Assembly: GCF_022348165.1 (NCBI RefSeq)
Contig: NZ_JAKRFI010000001.1
Coordinates: 806,001 to 870,000, forward strand
Direction: 5' to 3'
From: Halomonas sp. McH1-25
GTDB taxonomy: Bacteria > Pseudomonadota > Gammaproteobacteria > Pseudomonadales > Halomonadaceae
DNA length: 64,000 bases
Made by a program: the position numbers and the translations under genes. The notes beneath the pieces were generated by a model. The model ran no database searches. It was not told where the DNA came from and saw only the letters and a program-made list of their open reading frames with translations. Below, piece by piece: positions 29,862 to 45,607 of this stretch; position 1 is the first letter of the stretch, and each line of letters starts with the position of its first letter.

Positions 29862-31202
29862 TCAGCTACCGGCCACGGTCATCCCGTCGATCAACCAGCT
29901 CCCGGTATGAACGCTGCCGCGCGTATCGATGTCATCCCCGAGTCCGAGCAGGCTGGCGAACATGTCGTTGAGATTGCCGGCGATGGTGAATTCCTCGACC
30001 GGATACTGTATCTCGCCATTCTCGACCCAGAACCCCGCTGCGCCACGCGAGTAGTCCCCGGTCACGCCATTGACGCCCTGCCCCATTAGCTCGGTCACCA
30101 ATACGCCACGCCCCATACGCTCCAGCAGTTGCTGCGGTGACACCAGCGGTGCATCGATGCGCACGTTACGCGCCCCTCCGGCGTTACCCGTGGTGGTCAT
30201 ACCCAAACGACGTGCGCTATAGGACGAAAGCATATAGCTGGCGATCCGCCCACCCTCGATATACACGTTATCGCGCGTGAAGACACCGTCGTTATCGAAT
30301 GGCGCACTTGCCATGGCGCCGATTTCCCGAGGTTTTTCCATCAGCGTGAACCAGTCGGGAAACAGTGGCTGGCCGAGACTGTCGCACAGGAAGGACGACT
30401 CACGATAAAGCGCGCCTCCGGCAATGGCACTCAGAAAATGCCCGACCAGGCCGCTGGCCAATTCGGGAGCGAACATCACCGGCATTCGTCCGGTCGCCGG
30501 ACGGCGTGCACCCAGGCGGCTCAGGGTCCGCTCGGCAGCGCTCTGGCCGATCGACTCGGGCGAGGCAAGCAAGGCCGGATTGCGCACGCTGCTGTAATCG
30601 TAGTCGCGCTGCATGCCCTGCTCGTCACCGGCAATCAGCATGCACGACAACGAATGCCGACTGCCTTTCAATCCGGCCAGGAAGCCATGACTATTGCCAT
30701 AGACCCGCACCCCCTCGCCACTGCTCAACCCCGCCCCATCGGAATTGGTAATGCCGGAAACGGCTCGCCCTGCGGCCTCACAGGCCAGTGCCATTTCGAT
30801 GGCCTCGTCGGTCGACAACGGCCAGGGGTGATGCACCTTGAGATCCGGGAATTCGGTCGCCATCAGGTCGGCATCGGCCAGGCCCGAGGCAGGATCCTCT
30901 CCCGTATAGCGGGCTATCGCCATGGCCTTTTCCACCGCGGCGCGTATCGAATCCTCGCCGGCATCCGATGACGAGGCACTGCCCTTGCGCTTGCCCACAT
31001 AGACCGTCACGGCAAAACCCTGGTCACGTGACAGTTCGACCGTCTCCACTTCGCCCAGGCGTACATTGACGCCGGTTCCCTGATCGACACTGGCCCCGAC
31101 TTCGCAGGCGTCGGCACCCAGCTTGCGTGCCTGCTCCAGGGCGGCAGCGACACGCGACTCCAGCAATGCCTGTTGTGCAGCGGCATCGAAAGCCTGAGTC
31201 AT
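29862..31202 (-). CDS. pmbA: Metalloprotease-related protein PmbA (TldE)
   Basis: PmbA/TldE is the partner of TldD; the heterodimer degrades unfolded peptides and matures microcin B17 in E. coli. TldE itself lacks the zinc site, and no HExxH is seen here. ATG 31202 is preceded by AAGGAG at good spacing and gives 446 residues. Family stretches are VNVRLGEVETVELSRDQGF, SSDAGEDSIRAAVEKA and GVNGVTGDYSRGAAGFWVENG. Here pmbA and tldD are separated by darP rather than adjacent. Confidence 0.95.
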   Translation of the reverse strand: MTQAFDAAAQQALLESRVAAALEQARKLGADACEVGASVDQGTGVNVRLGEVETVELSRDQGFAVTVYVGKRKGSASSSDAGEDSIRAAVEKAMAIARYTGEDPASGLADADLMATEFPDLKVHHPWPLSTDEAIEMALACEAAGRAVSGITNSDGAGLSSGEGVRVYGNSHGFLAGLKGSRHSLSCMLIAGDEQGMQRDYDYSSVRNPALLASPESIGQSAAERTLSRLGARRPATGRMPVMFAPELASGLVGHFLSAIAGGALYRESSFLCDSLGQPLFPDWFTLMEKPREIGAMASAPFDNDGVFTRDNVYIEGGRIASYMLSSYSARRLGMTTTGNAGGARNVRIDAPLVSPQQLLERMGRGVLVTELMGQGVNGVTGDYSRGAAGFWVENGEIQYPVEEFTIAGNLNDMFASLLGLGDDIDTRGSVHTGSWLIDGMTVAGS

Positions 31203-31228
31203 GATGTTCTCCTTGTCGCGAGGCTGGC

Positions 31229-31237
31229 TGTTATACT
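31229..31237 (+). promoter_or_regulatory. Extended -10 promoter of darP
   Basis: TGTTATACT (31229-31237) is a TGn-extended -10 box just outside the divergent pmbA start, predicting a leader of about 25 bases. I see no good -35. Confidence 0.5.
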
Positions 31238-31268
31238 GCGCCAACCTCCCAATGCTGATGGTAATGGC

Positions 31269-31772
31269 ATGTCATTCGATTCACCCGCCGACCAAGAAGG
31301 TCGCCCGAGCAAGACCCAGCGCAAGCAGGAAGTGCAAGCCCTGCAGGAACTGGGTGAAAAGATCATTGCGTTGCCCGACACCCAGCGAGCACGACTGCCT
31401 CTTTCCGAGGACATGCTCGCCGCCGTCGAGGAAACGTCACGCATACGCTCCCATGAAGGGCGGCGACGTCACATGCAGTATGTCGGCAAGGTCATGCGTC
31501 GCGAAGACATCGAAGGCATTCGTGCCGCCTTCGATGAATTCGAGCAGGAAAAACTGCGTCGCGACCATGCCTTCCACCGCCTCGAGAAGTGGCGTGACCG
31601 ACTGATTGACGACGACGACGCGCTCGAGCCCTTTATCGCCGATCACCCCAACGTCGACCGCCAGGCGCTGCGTCAGTTGATCCGCAACGCCCGCAGCGAG
31701 CGCGAACGCGGCAAGCCGCCGACCAACGCCCGCAAACTCTTCAAGCTGATCCGCGATACCGCGGGCATGTAG
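31269..31772 (+). CDS. darP: Ribosome-associated protein DarP (YjgA, DUF615)
   Basis: DarP (YjgA) associates with late 50S precursors and is linked to peptidyl-transferase centre maturation. The 167-residue protein is highly charged and helical, with the family segments KTQRKQEVQALQELGEKIIAL, RRRHMQYVGKVMRRED and RQLIRNARSERERGKPP. Upstream codons in the same frame overlap pmbA and the promoter, so ATG 31269 is used. It ends 32 bases from tldD, which converges on it. Confidence 0.93.
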   Translation: MSFDSPADQEGRPSKTQRKQEVQALQELGEKIIALPDTQRARLPLSEDMLAAVEETSRIRSHEGRRRHMQYVGKVMRREDIEGIRAAFDEFEQEKLRRDHAFHRLEKWRDRLIDDDDALEPFIADHPNVDRQALRQLIRNARSERERGKPPTNARKLFKLIRDTAGM

Positions 31773-31804
31773 GGCAAATAGAAGCAACCAAGCCGCTTCC
31801 GGGT

Positions 31805-33255
<1,451 letters not shown>

Positions 33256-33259
<4 letters not shown>

Positions 33260-36200
33260 TCGGCATTTTCCAATGTGATCTGCGGCGAGGTCCAGGGACC
33301 CTGCACGCGATAGTGAATTCGTGTGACCTTGTCGATCCAGCCACCAAACACCTTGTCGGCGAGAAACAGCGCCCCCCCGACATAAGGCGCCCCGATAAGC
33401 ACTGCAGCCAGCGGCAGGTTCTGGCTGACCGGCAAGGTGATTCCCAACAGCAGGTCGAGCTGTCGTGCCGCCAGATTGACACTGCCTTCCAGCGTAAACT
33501 GAGTGGAGGAGCCATCGATTTCGATCGGGCCTCGCGTCTCCAGGCGCCCATCATACAATGTCGCACTCCCGGTCACGCTGTCGAACGCCGTGCCCTGTCC
33601 TGTCACGTCGGAAAAATCCAGACGCAGCCGGCGCAGCAGGTTGTCGACATTGAGCAATCCTACCAGTCGCGCGGAAGGGGACTCCAACGTCAGAAAGCGC
33701 CCGTCGTCGAGTTCCGCTTCGATGCTGCCGCGCGAACGTTCCAGAGCGAACTGCCAAGGCGCCCCGGGCCATGCCAATTGAGTCTGGACCTGGGTCGACT
33801 CACTACGCAAGGGCACCGGCTGCCCCAAGGCCGCGATCAGCGTTCCCAGATCGCCACCCGACAGGGCAATCCGCGAGCGGGTCAGGCTGGTGTCGGTACC
33901 CGAGCTTTCCCAGACCACCTCCCCCTCGGCGGTGACCTCACCCAGAGTCAACGACAGCGGCTTGACGCTGACACGTTCAGCCGTCGCGTCCCAGCTGGCC
34001 GTGAGCGATCCCACCTGACGTCCCTGATACTGAAGTGAGTCGATACTGACATGCCCTGCAGGAAGCCGGGCCAGCGTCGCCGGCAAAGCAGCCGGTTCGG
34101 GCGGCGTTGCGACTTGACCAAGCAATCCAGTAGCTTCCGGCGTGGGCGCCTCGGGCAGGAGGGCATCCAACGATAGCGTCGATAACACGATATCCAGCGG
34201 TCTTGAGCGTTGCGGATGATATTCCGCCGATCCATTCACCAGGCTGCCAGACAATCCAACACGCCATCCCCCTTCCAGCGGCGAGAGCGAGGCGTTCAGC
34301 GACCCCAGGCAGCGCTGCTCCCAGCGCAGGCAACCGGTGTCCACCACCACCCGGCGCAGGGCCGAGGGAGGTTGTGACGATGCCTCCGGTGTATCGGGTA
34401 ACGATACGCTCGCCAAGGCATCCTTCCAGCGTGCCAGTGGCAGCCCCGACGAACGCCAGACGACGTCCCAGCCGGGGCCAGACGGCCAATCCGGCGACGC
34501 TGGCCAACGCTCCAGCCAGACCTGCCCTTGCGAAGCTCGCTCGCCATGCGTACGCCAACGTGCCTTGATGCGTTCTGCCACGTCCACCTGCACTGACTCC
34601 CCCAGCGTCGATTCGACATGCAGGGGAACGCGCTCGTCGAGCTGCTTGCCGAAAGGCGCAGGCAGCAGGATGGCCAACCCCTGCAAGTCGCTGTCGAGCG
34701 TCAGGCTGGGCTGCTCGCCGTCGAGCTCCAGATGCGCCGTGTAGGGAAAGTAACCCACCAGCAGGTTATCCAGTTCCGGCATGTCGGCCCACGCCAGCAG
34801 CCCGCGCGCCAAGGCTCTCCCTTCCAGCGTCACTCCTTTGCCACCGACGTCGAATTGCGCCAGCAGCGGCCCGTCGAAAGCTCGTGCACCGAGTTCACCG
34901 GTCAGCGTATCCTGATTGTCTGTATGCCGGTAATGCAGTCGCCCATTGAGGTTGCCCAGCGTCAATCCCGACTGCGGTAAGGTCAAGCTCGGCACATCGA
35001 GACTGGCCTCGACATCGATGTCCAGTGCTTCACTGTTCTCGATCTCTTCGCCCTCGACCATCGGAGCCTGCAGCGACAATTGCCCCTGAACCTGGCCTTC
35101 GCTACGCCACGTCGCAAACGTATCCATGCCTTCCAATGGGCTGGCGGCCAGGAAGTCCAGCAATGCCTGACTCGACCCATTCACCGCTCCCTCGACGCGC
35201 AGCAGTTCGTCTTGCAGCGTCACCGAGGCACCTTCGCTGACCAGACCGCTCACTTCGGCATGGGCAATATCGGCATGCAGGGACTCACCTTCGACCGTCA
35301 GTGTTGCATTGACGTTTTCCAGTGCCGGCCACTGAGGATCGAAGGGTAAGCGTCCGTCTTCCACCTGGAGATTCAAGCGCAGCTTGCCATCGAACGATTC
35401 CTCCTCGCCGGTCTCGCTCATCTCGCTGTCGTCATCGAGCGTATGCTGGACGTAGAGGCTGCCCTGCGGGACGCGCCCGGCAATACCCTGGCCCAGCCAT
35501 TCACGCAGATCGGGATCAAGCACCTTGGCAGGCAGCCATGCCATGAGCGGCGTATCGATAGCATCGACATTGGCCAGATCCAGGCGCAGCTCGAACTCGC
35601 CAGGGTTCTCGCCGGACGTTACCAGCGAGAACCCACCGCTTGCCTCGGCGCCTCGCCAGACCGCCTCCAGCTCGTCGCCCACGATGCGCCAGGCGCCATC
35701 GTGTTGCGTCCAGGAGACCTGTCCCGCAATGCCGTCGACGACTAGCGGTGCTTCGAATATCTCGGGAAAGCTCAAGGCCATGCCGGGCACGCCGGTGAAC
35801 GTGACGTGTCCCCGATTCCCCGCCACGTCGACCCAGGCGTCGAACGGACCTCCTCCCGGCGCCCCCTGCCAGGCGGATACCGAGGCATTCTCGAGCAGCG
35901 CCTGCGCCTGCCATTGCCCTTGGCGCCAGCCCACCGACAGGCCGTCTACTTGCCCGGCCGGATCCAGCCCAGCGATGGCATCGGTCACTGCGGACGATCC
36001 GATCAGCCGCCGTCCCCATGCGGCCAGTTCTCCAATGTCGAAAGCGCTGCTGCGTAGCGTCCAGCTCTGGTCGTTGCCTTTTGCATAGAAATGCCGAGGC
36101 ACGGGCCAATCATCAACCGACTCGGCAGGGGCTTCGCCGCCTGTGGTAGTGGTGGCCCACGCCTGCCAGTTATCCTGCTCGCCACGCAACCACTGCACTC

Positions 36201-37143
36201 GGGCGCCGACGTCTTGCAACGCCGCCTTATCTTCTTGCGTACCGCCGAGGTCGAGCCCGGCGATTTCCAGCTCGGCGTGCGCATCCTGTAGGCGCCCATT
36301 CTCCCAACCTCCCCATAGCACAGCCCTGCCCTGCATGGTCTCGACACTGAGCGGCATGGGCCGGGTAACCAGGCGTCCCAACCGCGACAGGGCACTCAGA
36401 TCCGCGCTAAGCTGCAGCGACGCTCGATAATCCTCGAGCACCTGATCGCCGGGCGTCGTTTCCAGGACGAATTCCAGTGCCTGCTCGCGCTCCCCCTCTA
36501 CGAAGACGCTCCCCTCCAAATGCGTTCCCTGGCCGCCGCTCGTCATCACTACACGCGGCGCCGTCAGCGTTACGCTATCGTCAATGCCGTGCAACACGAC
36601 CTGGATGTCCGTGGCCTGCAGTCGTTGGCGTAACAGCAGTCCGGTTACCTGATCGATATCGCCGATGGCGAAGTCGCTATCGGGAACGATGTCGTTGGGG
36701 AGCTTGGCAGGTGCAGGCCAGGACCAGTTGCCTTGACGATCCTGATAGAGATGTAGCGTGGCCTCCTCGATCCGCGCGCCGGTCAGCACAGGGTAGCCGG
36801 CCCGCAGCGAAGCCAGCATATCGAGACGCGCACTCGCCTGTTCGATATCGAGGAGGGGATACGGATCGACACCGGCATGCGAGATCAATTGCAGATCTTC
36901 GATCGCCAGCGATGGATCGAGCCCATGCATGGCGCTGTCGAGCTGACCCAACTGCATGCTGGCATTGAATTGCCCGGTCAACCAGGCGCTCAGTTCGTCA
37001 CGCAGCACATCGCTCTGGAACATGGCCACTCGCACGCCGACCGAGAGTAACGCGACGACCGCCAGGCCGATGGCCAGCAGGGTCAGTACCCAGCGCAGCA
37101 CGATGCGTGACGTCGCCATGTCAGTTTTCAGCCCCTGGTCCAT
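33256..37143 (-). CDS. yhdP: AsmA-like envelope protein YhdP
   Basis: YhdP is a very large inner-membrane-anchored protein of the AsmA-like/VPS13-like group that helps move phospholipids to the outer membrane. This one has 1295 residues (E. coli about 1266). One N-terminal helix ([20 protein letters not shown]) is followed by long periplasmic repeats of beta-strand character (DUF3971) and the AsmA_2-type C-terminal region ([39 protein letters not shown]). AGGGAAG precedes the first Met; Met at 37119 is an alternative. It sits between rng and tldD as in E. coli. Confidence 0.94.
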
Positions 37144-37252
37144 GCCGCAGCTTCCCTGCTCTTCTCAATCGATCGATAGACTCGTTGGCGCTACGCAAGT
37201 CCTGCAGCCCTCGCCACGACGTCTTCGAACCGGCAGCCACAGGATGAGCGAC

Positions 37253-38716
37253 TCACATCAAGACGATGTCGTACTGCTCTTGTGAGTAGTGCGCTTCGAC
37301 CTGAAAACGGATCGTCTTGTCGATGAAAACCTCCAGGTCGGACACGGCGGCGGATTCCTCATCGAGAAGCCGGTCGACCACCGACTGCGAGGCCAACACC
37401 ATGTAGGTTTCAGGACTATAGGCCCGCTCCTCGCGAAGGATCTCCCGGAAGATTTCATAGCAAATCGTTTCGGGGGTCTTCAGAGTACCGCGCCCCTGGC
37501 AGGTCGGGCAGGGTTCGCACAGGGTCTGCTCGAGGCTTTCCCGGGTTCGTTTGCGAGTCAACTGCACCAGACCGAGTTCCGTCACGCCGGTCAGCTTGTT
37601 CTTGGCGTGGTCGCGCTCGAGCGCCTTTTCCAGCACGCGCAGAACCTGGCGCTGATGTTCCGGGTCTTCCATATCGATGAAATCGATGATGATGATGCCC
37701 CCGAGATTGCGCAGACGAAGCTGCCGGGCGATCGCCGTCGCCGCCTCGAGATTGGTCTTGAAGATGGTTTCCTCGAGGTTGCGATGGCCGACGTACCCGC
37801 CGGTATTGACGTCGATGGTGGTCATCGCCTCGGTCTGATCGATCACCAGATAGCCGCCCGACTTGAGTTGCACCTTGCGGCCCAGCGCCTTGTGGATCTC
37901 GTCCTCGACGCTGAACAGATCGAAGATCGGGCGCTCACCGGGATAGTATTCGATGCGCTCGGCTACGCCAGGCATGAATTCCTGTGCGAATTCCAACAGC
38001 TTGTGGTAGTTCTCCCGGGAATCGATGCGCACCTTTTCGATATCGTCGCGCATGACATCGCGCAAGGTGCGAATGAACAGCGGCAGGTCATCGTAAATGC
38101 GGCTCGGTGCCGGCGCACTGAGTTTGCGTTCACCGACCTTGCGCCACAGCCTGAGCAGGAACTGCATGTCGGAGAGCAGCTCTTCCTTGCCCACCCCCTC
38201 GGCCGCCGTGCGGATGATGAAGCCGCCTGCGACGTCCTGGCCGATCTCATCCAGGCACTCCTCGACCAGCAGGCGAAGTCGCTCGCGCTCGCCATCGTCC
38301 TCGATGCGTTGCGAGACGCCGGTATGCGCCGAGTCGGGCATATAGACCAGATAGCGCGACGGCACCGAGAGATGCGTCGTCAGGCGTGCACCCTTGGATC
38401 CGATCGGATCCTTGGTGACCTGCACGACCAGCGGCTGCCCCTCGTGCAGTAATTGGCTGATGGAGGCCTGCTCGTCGGAAGGGGTGTTGGGCGGCATCAC
38501 TTCGTGGGCATGGATGAAAGCGGCACGCTCAAGGCCGATGTCGATGAATGCCGCCTGCATGCCCGGCAGCACGCGTGCCACTTTGCCCTTGTAGATATTG
38601 CCGACGATGCCTCGGCGCCGGCTACGTTCGATGAAGGCTTCCTGCAGGACCCCGTTCTCGACGACGGCAACGCGGGTTTCCATCGGCGTAAGATTGATCA
38701 GTACTTCACCGCTCAT
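37253..38716 (-). CDS. rng: Ribonuclease G
   Basis: RNase G is an endoribonuclease of the RNase E/G family that matures the 5' end of 16S rRNA. The 487-residue length is that of RNase G, without the RNase E scaffold tail. An S1 domain lies at about residues 35-120 (GNIYKGKVARVLPGMQAAF). The catalytic Asp residues are in TTIDVNTGGYVG and IIIDFIDMED. The zinc-link motif CPTC is in LCEPCPTCQGRG. It is downstream of maf. Confidence 0.97.
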   Translation of the reverse strand: MSGEVLINLTPMETRVAVVENGVLQEAFIERSRRRGIVGNIYKGKVARVLPGMQAAFIDIGLERAAFIHAHEVMPPNTPSDEQASISQLLHEGQPLVVQVTKDPIGSKGARLTTHLSVPSRYLVYMPDSAHTGVSQRIEDDGERERLRLLVEECLDEIGQDVAGGFIIRTAAEGVGKEELLSDMQFLLRLWRKVGERKLSAPAPSRIYDDLPLFIRTLRDVMRDDIEKVRIDSRENYHKLLEFAQEFMPGVAERIEYYPGERPIFDLFSVEDEIHKALGRKVQLKSGGYLVIDQTEAMTTIDVNTGGYVGHRNLEETIFKTNLEAATAIARQLRLRNLGGIIIIDFIDMEDPEHQRQVLRVLEKALERDHAKNKLTGVTELGLVQLTRKRTRESLEQTLCEPCPTCQGRGTLKTPETICYEIFREILREERAYSPETYMVLASQSVVDRLLDEESAAVSDLEVFIDKTIRFQVEAHYSQEQYDIVLM

Positions 38717-38795
38717 GCAGGATCCTTATCGCTAGGGCTTGCCGCTAGGGCCTCGCCCAATTATGACACAGGGAAGGCGACGTTAACGATCCAGG

Positions 38796-39383
38796 CTACC
38801 GCCATAGAGACACTCCCTGGCGCATCAGCAATTCGGCCGTCTCGAACAGGGGCAGGCCGACCACGGCCGAATGACTGCCCTCGATCCGCTCGATGAAGAT
38901 TGCCGCGCGCCCTTGGATGGCGTAGCCACCTGCCTTGTCGGCGGGTTCGCCACTCGCCCAGTAGGCCATCATCTCGTGCGCTTCGATATGGCGCATGAAA
39001 ACGCGCGTGGTGACGCAGGTGGCCAGCATGCCCTGCGGCCCGGTGACCGCTATGGCGGTCATGACCTCGTGGCTACGTCCCGACAACAGAGACAGCATGT
39101 CGAGCACATGCTCACGATCGTTCGGTTTGCCGAGGATGCGATTGTCAACGACCACAGCGGTATCCGACCCCAGCGTCGGCAGGCCAGTTCCCTGGGCACC
39201 CGCTAACGCCTTGGCCCGCGCCAGGCGCATGACATAGGGTTCGGGCGTCTCGCCATCATGCGGTGTTTCGTCGATATCGACCGGCATGACCTCGATATCG
39301 CGTGCGATATCGAAGCCGATCGAGGCCAGAAGCTCGCGCCGTCGTGGCGACGCCGACGCCAGGCGTAGCAAGGCGAAAGACAC
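38796..39383 (-). CDS. maf: Maf-family nucleoside triphosphate pyrophosphatase
   Basis: Maf proteins hydrolyse dTTP, UTP or modified nucleotides to the monophosphate. The 195-residue protein begins with a GTG at 39383, with AAGGAG eight bases upstream; a longer reading frame exists but is not Maf-like. Motifs are [45 protein letters not shown] and [13 protein letters not shown]. The position between mreD and rng points to the YhdE (dTTP/UTP) type. Confidence 0.94.
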   Translation of the reverse strand: MSFALLRLASASPRRRELLASIGFDIARDIEVMPVDIDETPHDGETPEPYVMRLARAKALAGAQGTGLPTLGSDTAVVVDNRILGKPNDREHVLDMLSLLSGRSHEVMTAIAVTGPQGMLATCVTTRVFMRHIEAHEMMAYWASGEPADKAGGYAIQGRAAIFIERIEGSHSAVVGLPLFETAELLMRQGVSLWR

Positions 39384-39400
39384 CGGAGCGCTCCTTGTCG

Positions 39401-39892
39401 TTAGATGACGTTCAGCCGACGACGCCCAGCCTGCAGCAGCGTGAAGAACCAAGGCCACAAGACGGCGCCAATCAGTGCCGACAGCAGGAACGCCAGATTG
39501 ATGGAAAACGGCCCGAAGATGGTGCGCAGCCATTGCTCGACGAGTTGCACGATGCCCAGCAGAATGAACACCATCACGGCCTGCTGTACCAGCGCATAGG
39601 CTCGCATGCGTTGATAAAGCAATAGGGACAGATAGGCGAGCAACGAGAAAACCAGCGCATTCTGTCCTAGCGGGGACCCTTCGATCAGATCGAGCAACAG
39701 GCCCAGCATGAAACCATAGAACACCCCAACCCGCTGAGGCGCAACCACACACCAATAGACCAGAGTCAGCCCCAGCCAGTCGGGACGCCAGATCAGCCAG
39801 GCATCGGGCAGCGGCATGACCTGCAGACATAAGGCCAGCAACAGGCTCAACCAGATCATCAACAGGCCGCGAAAGGTGTGTACCGCCATCAA
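39401..39892 (-). CDS. mreD: Rod shape-determining protein MreD
   Basis: MreD is a small membrane protein of the elongasome. The 163-residue protein is almost entirely hydrophobic with five or six helices, for example [20 protein letters not shown] and [20 protein letters not shown]. The latter contains the family motif GLLLDL. The frame starts MMAV; either Met may be used. It overlaps the mreC stop by four bases. Confidence 0.94.
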   Translation of the reverse strand: MMAVHTFRGLLMIWLSLLLALCLQVMPLPDAWLIWRPDWLGLTLVYWCVVAPQRVGVFYGFMLGLLLDLIEGSPLGQNALVFSLLAYLSLLLYQRMRAYALVQQAVMVFILLGIVQLVEQWLRTIFGPFSINLAFLLSALIGAVLWPWFFTLLQAGRRRLNVI

Positions 39893-40767
39893 TCGTCCTC
39901 CTCGCCACGGGCCGCATTGATCGAGTTGCCGAGCCGGATGGCGGCATCCAGCGACTGCTCGGACACTTCGACCGGCGGCGGCGGGAACAGCAGCAGGAAA
40001 TGGCGGGAGCGCTCGGGCTGCGACACTGGCTCGGCCCTCACCTGGGCAAAGGGCTCGCCGGGATCATGAACGACCTCGACGACGCGAGCGACTGGATAGC
40101 CTTCGGGAAAACGCCCCGCCAGGCCGGAAGTGACCAGCAGGTCGCCTTGGCGGATGTCGGCGGTATCCGGCACATGCAGTACATCCAGGGAATCGTAGCG
40201 ACCCGAGCCCTGGACGATGAAGCGCAAACCGTTGCGGTTGATCTTCACCGGCACGGCATGACTGGCATCGGCGAGCATCAGCACACGACTGGTGTAGGCG
40301 GAGACGGAGGTGACTTGTCCGATCAGCCCGGAGGCGTCCATCACCGGCTGGCCGGCATAAACGCCATCGCTGCGCCCGCGGTCGATGACCATCTGGTAGG
40401 TAAAAGGATCGGAGTCCAGCGACAGCAACTCGGCAGTGAGGTAGGGCATGTCGCTACGCCGCGCCGCATCGAGAAGCTCACGCAGGCGCACGTTTTCCGC
40501 CGTCAGGCTGGCCATGCGCTGCACGCGATGAGACAGCATCAGCAATTGCTCGCGCAGGTGCCGGTTCTCTTCGATGAGTTCGCCTTGGTCGGAAAGCACC
40601 AGCGCTCCCCAGGTGAGACCTTCGCTAGGCAGACTGACGACCCATTGCACTGGCGCCACCAGCGTCGAGAGATGGGCGCGAAATTCAGCCATGCGCGGCA
40701 TGCGCTGCTCGGCGAACATCAGCGCAAACGCGATGACGGCGCATAGCAACATCCGATAGCCGGGCAC
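39889..40767 (-). CDS. mreC: Rod shape-determining protein MreC (true start uncertain)
   Basis: MreC is a bitopic protein that scaffolds the cell-wall elongation enzymes. From GTG 40767 it has 292 residues: a membrane helix ([18 protein letters not shown]), a coiled coil at about 60-95, and the beta domain ([40 protein letters not shown]). The frame remains open upstream and reads IKPLFSHGP, closely like the MreC N-terminus MKPxFSxGP, but no ATG, GTG or TTG is there. An ATC at 40794 lies seven bases after GGGAGG. The natural protein may start there. Confidence 0.9.
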   Translation of the reverse strand: MPGYRMLLCAVIAFALMFAEQRMPRMAEFRAHLSTLVAPVQWVVSLPSEGLTWGALVLSDQGELIEENRHLREQLLMLSHRVQRMASLTAENVRLRELLDAARRSDMPYLTAELLSLDSDPFTYQMVIDRGRSDGVYAGQPVMDASGLIGQVTSVSAYTSRVLMLADASHAVPVKINRNGLRFIVQGSGRYDSLDVLHVPDTADIRQGDLLVTSGLAGRFPEGYPVARVVEVVHDPGEPFAQVRAEPVSQPERSRHFLLLFPPPPVEVSEQSLDAAIRLGNSINAARGEEDD

Positions 40768-40861
40768 GGGCCCATGCGAAAACAGCGGTTTGATAGGCCT
40801 TCCTCCCGCAGGCCGACAGCCGCGACGCAGCCATGGCGGCCTGCGTTGCGACTACGGTCGA

Positions 40862-42289
<1,428 letters not shown>

Positions 42290-42577
42290 ATGGCGCTTGA
42301 ACAGGAAGACGTGCGGCGTGCCGCCCACCTTGCTCGCCTGGGCCTGAACGACGATGAAGCCGAACGTTACGTGGACGACTTGAGCCGAATCCTGGAGATG
42401 GCGGATCGCCTGCAGGCCGTCGACACCCAGGGCGTCGCGCCACTGGCCCACCCGCTGGACGCCACCCAACGTCTGCGTGCCGACGAAGTCACCGAAACCA
42501 ACCAGCGCGAGCGTTTCCAGCGTTGTGCCCCTGCCGTCGAGAACGGCCTCTATCTGGTTCCCCGGGTTGTCGAGTAA
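42290..42577 (+). CDS. gatC: Aspartyl/glutamyl-tRNA amidotransferase subunit C
   Basis: GatC wraps around GatA and stabilises the GatCAB complex, which amidates misacylated Asp-tRNA(Asn) and/or Glu-tRNA(Gln). The 95-residue protein has the family features [22 protein letters not shown] and the C-terminal stretch [26 protein letters not shown] lies eight bases before the ATG. It leads gatC-gatA-gatB. Confidence 0.95.
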   Translation: MALEQEDVRRAAHLARLGLNDDEAERYVDDLSRILEMADRLQAVDTQGVAPLAHPLDATQRLRADEVTETNQRERFQRCAPAVENGLYLVPRVVE

Positions 42578-42627
42578 GCGTTCGAGCGACACGCCGCTGG
42601 CCACGTATTTCAGGAGCATCATCGCCC

Positions 42628-44087
42628 ATGCATGACAAGACATTGACGGAACTCGCCACCGCCCTGGCTGCCGGCGAGTTCTCGAGCCGTGAATTGACCG
42701 AGTCGCTGCTGGCACGCATCGAGCGACTCGATGGCGAACTCAACAGCTTCGTCACCGTTACCGCCGAACAGGCCCTGCAAGCGGCGGACGCCGCCGATGC
42801 TACCCGTGCCAAGGGCGACGCCGGCCCCCTCACCGGCCTGCCGTTGGCGCTGAAAGACATCTTCTGCACCCAGGGTGTACGTACCAGTTGCGGCTCGAAG
42901 ATGCTCGACAACTTCATCGCGCCCTACGATGCGACCGTGGTCGAGAAGCTCGCCGCAGCCGGCACCGTCAGTCTCGGCAAGACCAATATGGACGAGTTTG
43001 CGATGGGCTCGTCCAATGAGAACAGTTTCTATGGTCCGGTGAAAAATCCCTGGGACCTGTCTGCCGTACCCGGCGGCAGCTCCGGCGGCAGTGCTGCCGC
43101 TGTCGCCGCCGGCCTGGTACCGGCCGCCCTGGGCACCGACACTGGCGGTTCAATCCGTCAGCCGGCGGCCTTCTGCGGGATTACCGGCCTCAAGCCGACC
43201 TATGGCCGGGTATCGCGCTACGGCATGGTGGCCTATGCCTCGAGTCTCGATCAGGCCGGTCCCATGGCACGCTCGGCCTCCGATTGCGCCCTGCTACTCG
43301 CCGCCATTGCCGGCCACGACCTGCGCGACTCCACCAGTGTGGCACGCGGCGTACCGGACTACTGCGGCGATCTCGAAGCCTCTTTGTCAGGGCTCAAGAT
43401 CGGCCTGCCCAAAGAGTACTTCGGCGACGGCCTCGATCCCGCCGTGGAAGCCGCCGTGCGTGAGGCCATCAAGGTCTACGAGTCGATGGGCGCCTCGATC
43501 CGTGAAGTCAGCCTGCCGCACACCGACCTGGCGATTCCTGCCTACTATGTCATCGCCCCGGCAGAAGCCTCTTCGAACCTGTCACGCTACGACGGCGTGC
43601 GCTTCGGGCACCGCTGCGAGAACCCCACCGACCTGATCGATCTTTACAAGCGCTCGCGTGCCGAAGGCTTCGGCGAGGAAGTCAAACGCCGCATTCTGAT
43701 CGGCACGCACACCTTGTCGGAAGGCTTCTTCGATGCCTACTACAAGAAGGCCCAACAGGTCCGGCGCCTGATTCGCCAGGATTTCCTCGATGCCTTCGAG
43801 GACGTCGATGTCCTGATGGGCCCGGCCTCGCCGACCCCGGCCTTCGACCTGGGCGCCAAGAAGGATCCGGTGTCTATGTACCTGCAGGACATCTACACCA
43901 TCGCCATCAATCTCGCCGGCATTCCCGGCATCAGCGTGCCGGCCGGCTTCGTGGACAACCGCCCCGTGGGCCTGCAGATTCTCGGGCCGCACTTTGCCGA
44001 GCAACAGCTGCTCAACGTTGCCCATCAGTTCCAGCAGGCGACCGACTGGCACCGTCGCCAGCCCGCCTTCGGCAAGGAGAACGCATA

Positions 44088-44088
<1 letters not shown>
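42628..44088 (+). CDS. gatA: Aspartyl/glutamyl-tRNA amidotransferase subunit A
   Basis: GatA is the glutaminase that supplies ammonia to GatB. The 486-residue amidase-signature protein shows the catalytic Lys in [10 protein letters not shown] and the Ser-cisSer-Ser triad in [16 protein letters not shown] and [15 protein letters not shown] 42628 is used; upstream codons overlap gatC and are not conserved. AGGAG is about 12 bases upstream. The stop overlaps the gatB start (TAATG). Confidence 0.98.
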
Positions 44089-45539
<1,451 letters not shown>

Positions 45540-45545
45540 CCCGCC

Positions 45546-45569
45546 AGGCCCGGGACGCCTCCCGGGCCT
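45546..45569 (+). terminator. Hairpin after gatB
   Basis: Perfect 10-bp stem AGGCCCGGGA (45546-45555) with TCCCGGGCCT (45560-45569), loop CGCC, seven bases after the gatB stop. No T tract follows, so read-through into the downstream regulator gene is possible. Confidence 0.5.
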
Positions 45570-45607
45570 CTGCCCCGATTCACGTCCCAGGTCACGAGGA
45601 GTAACGC

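Noticed and set aside
38796-39947. 383-codon frame that extends Maf upstream
   Set aside because: Only the last 195 residues are Maf. The upstream part is the shadow of mreD, and a GTG with AAGGAG marks the true start at 39383.
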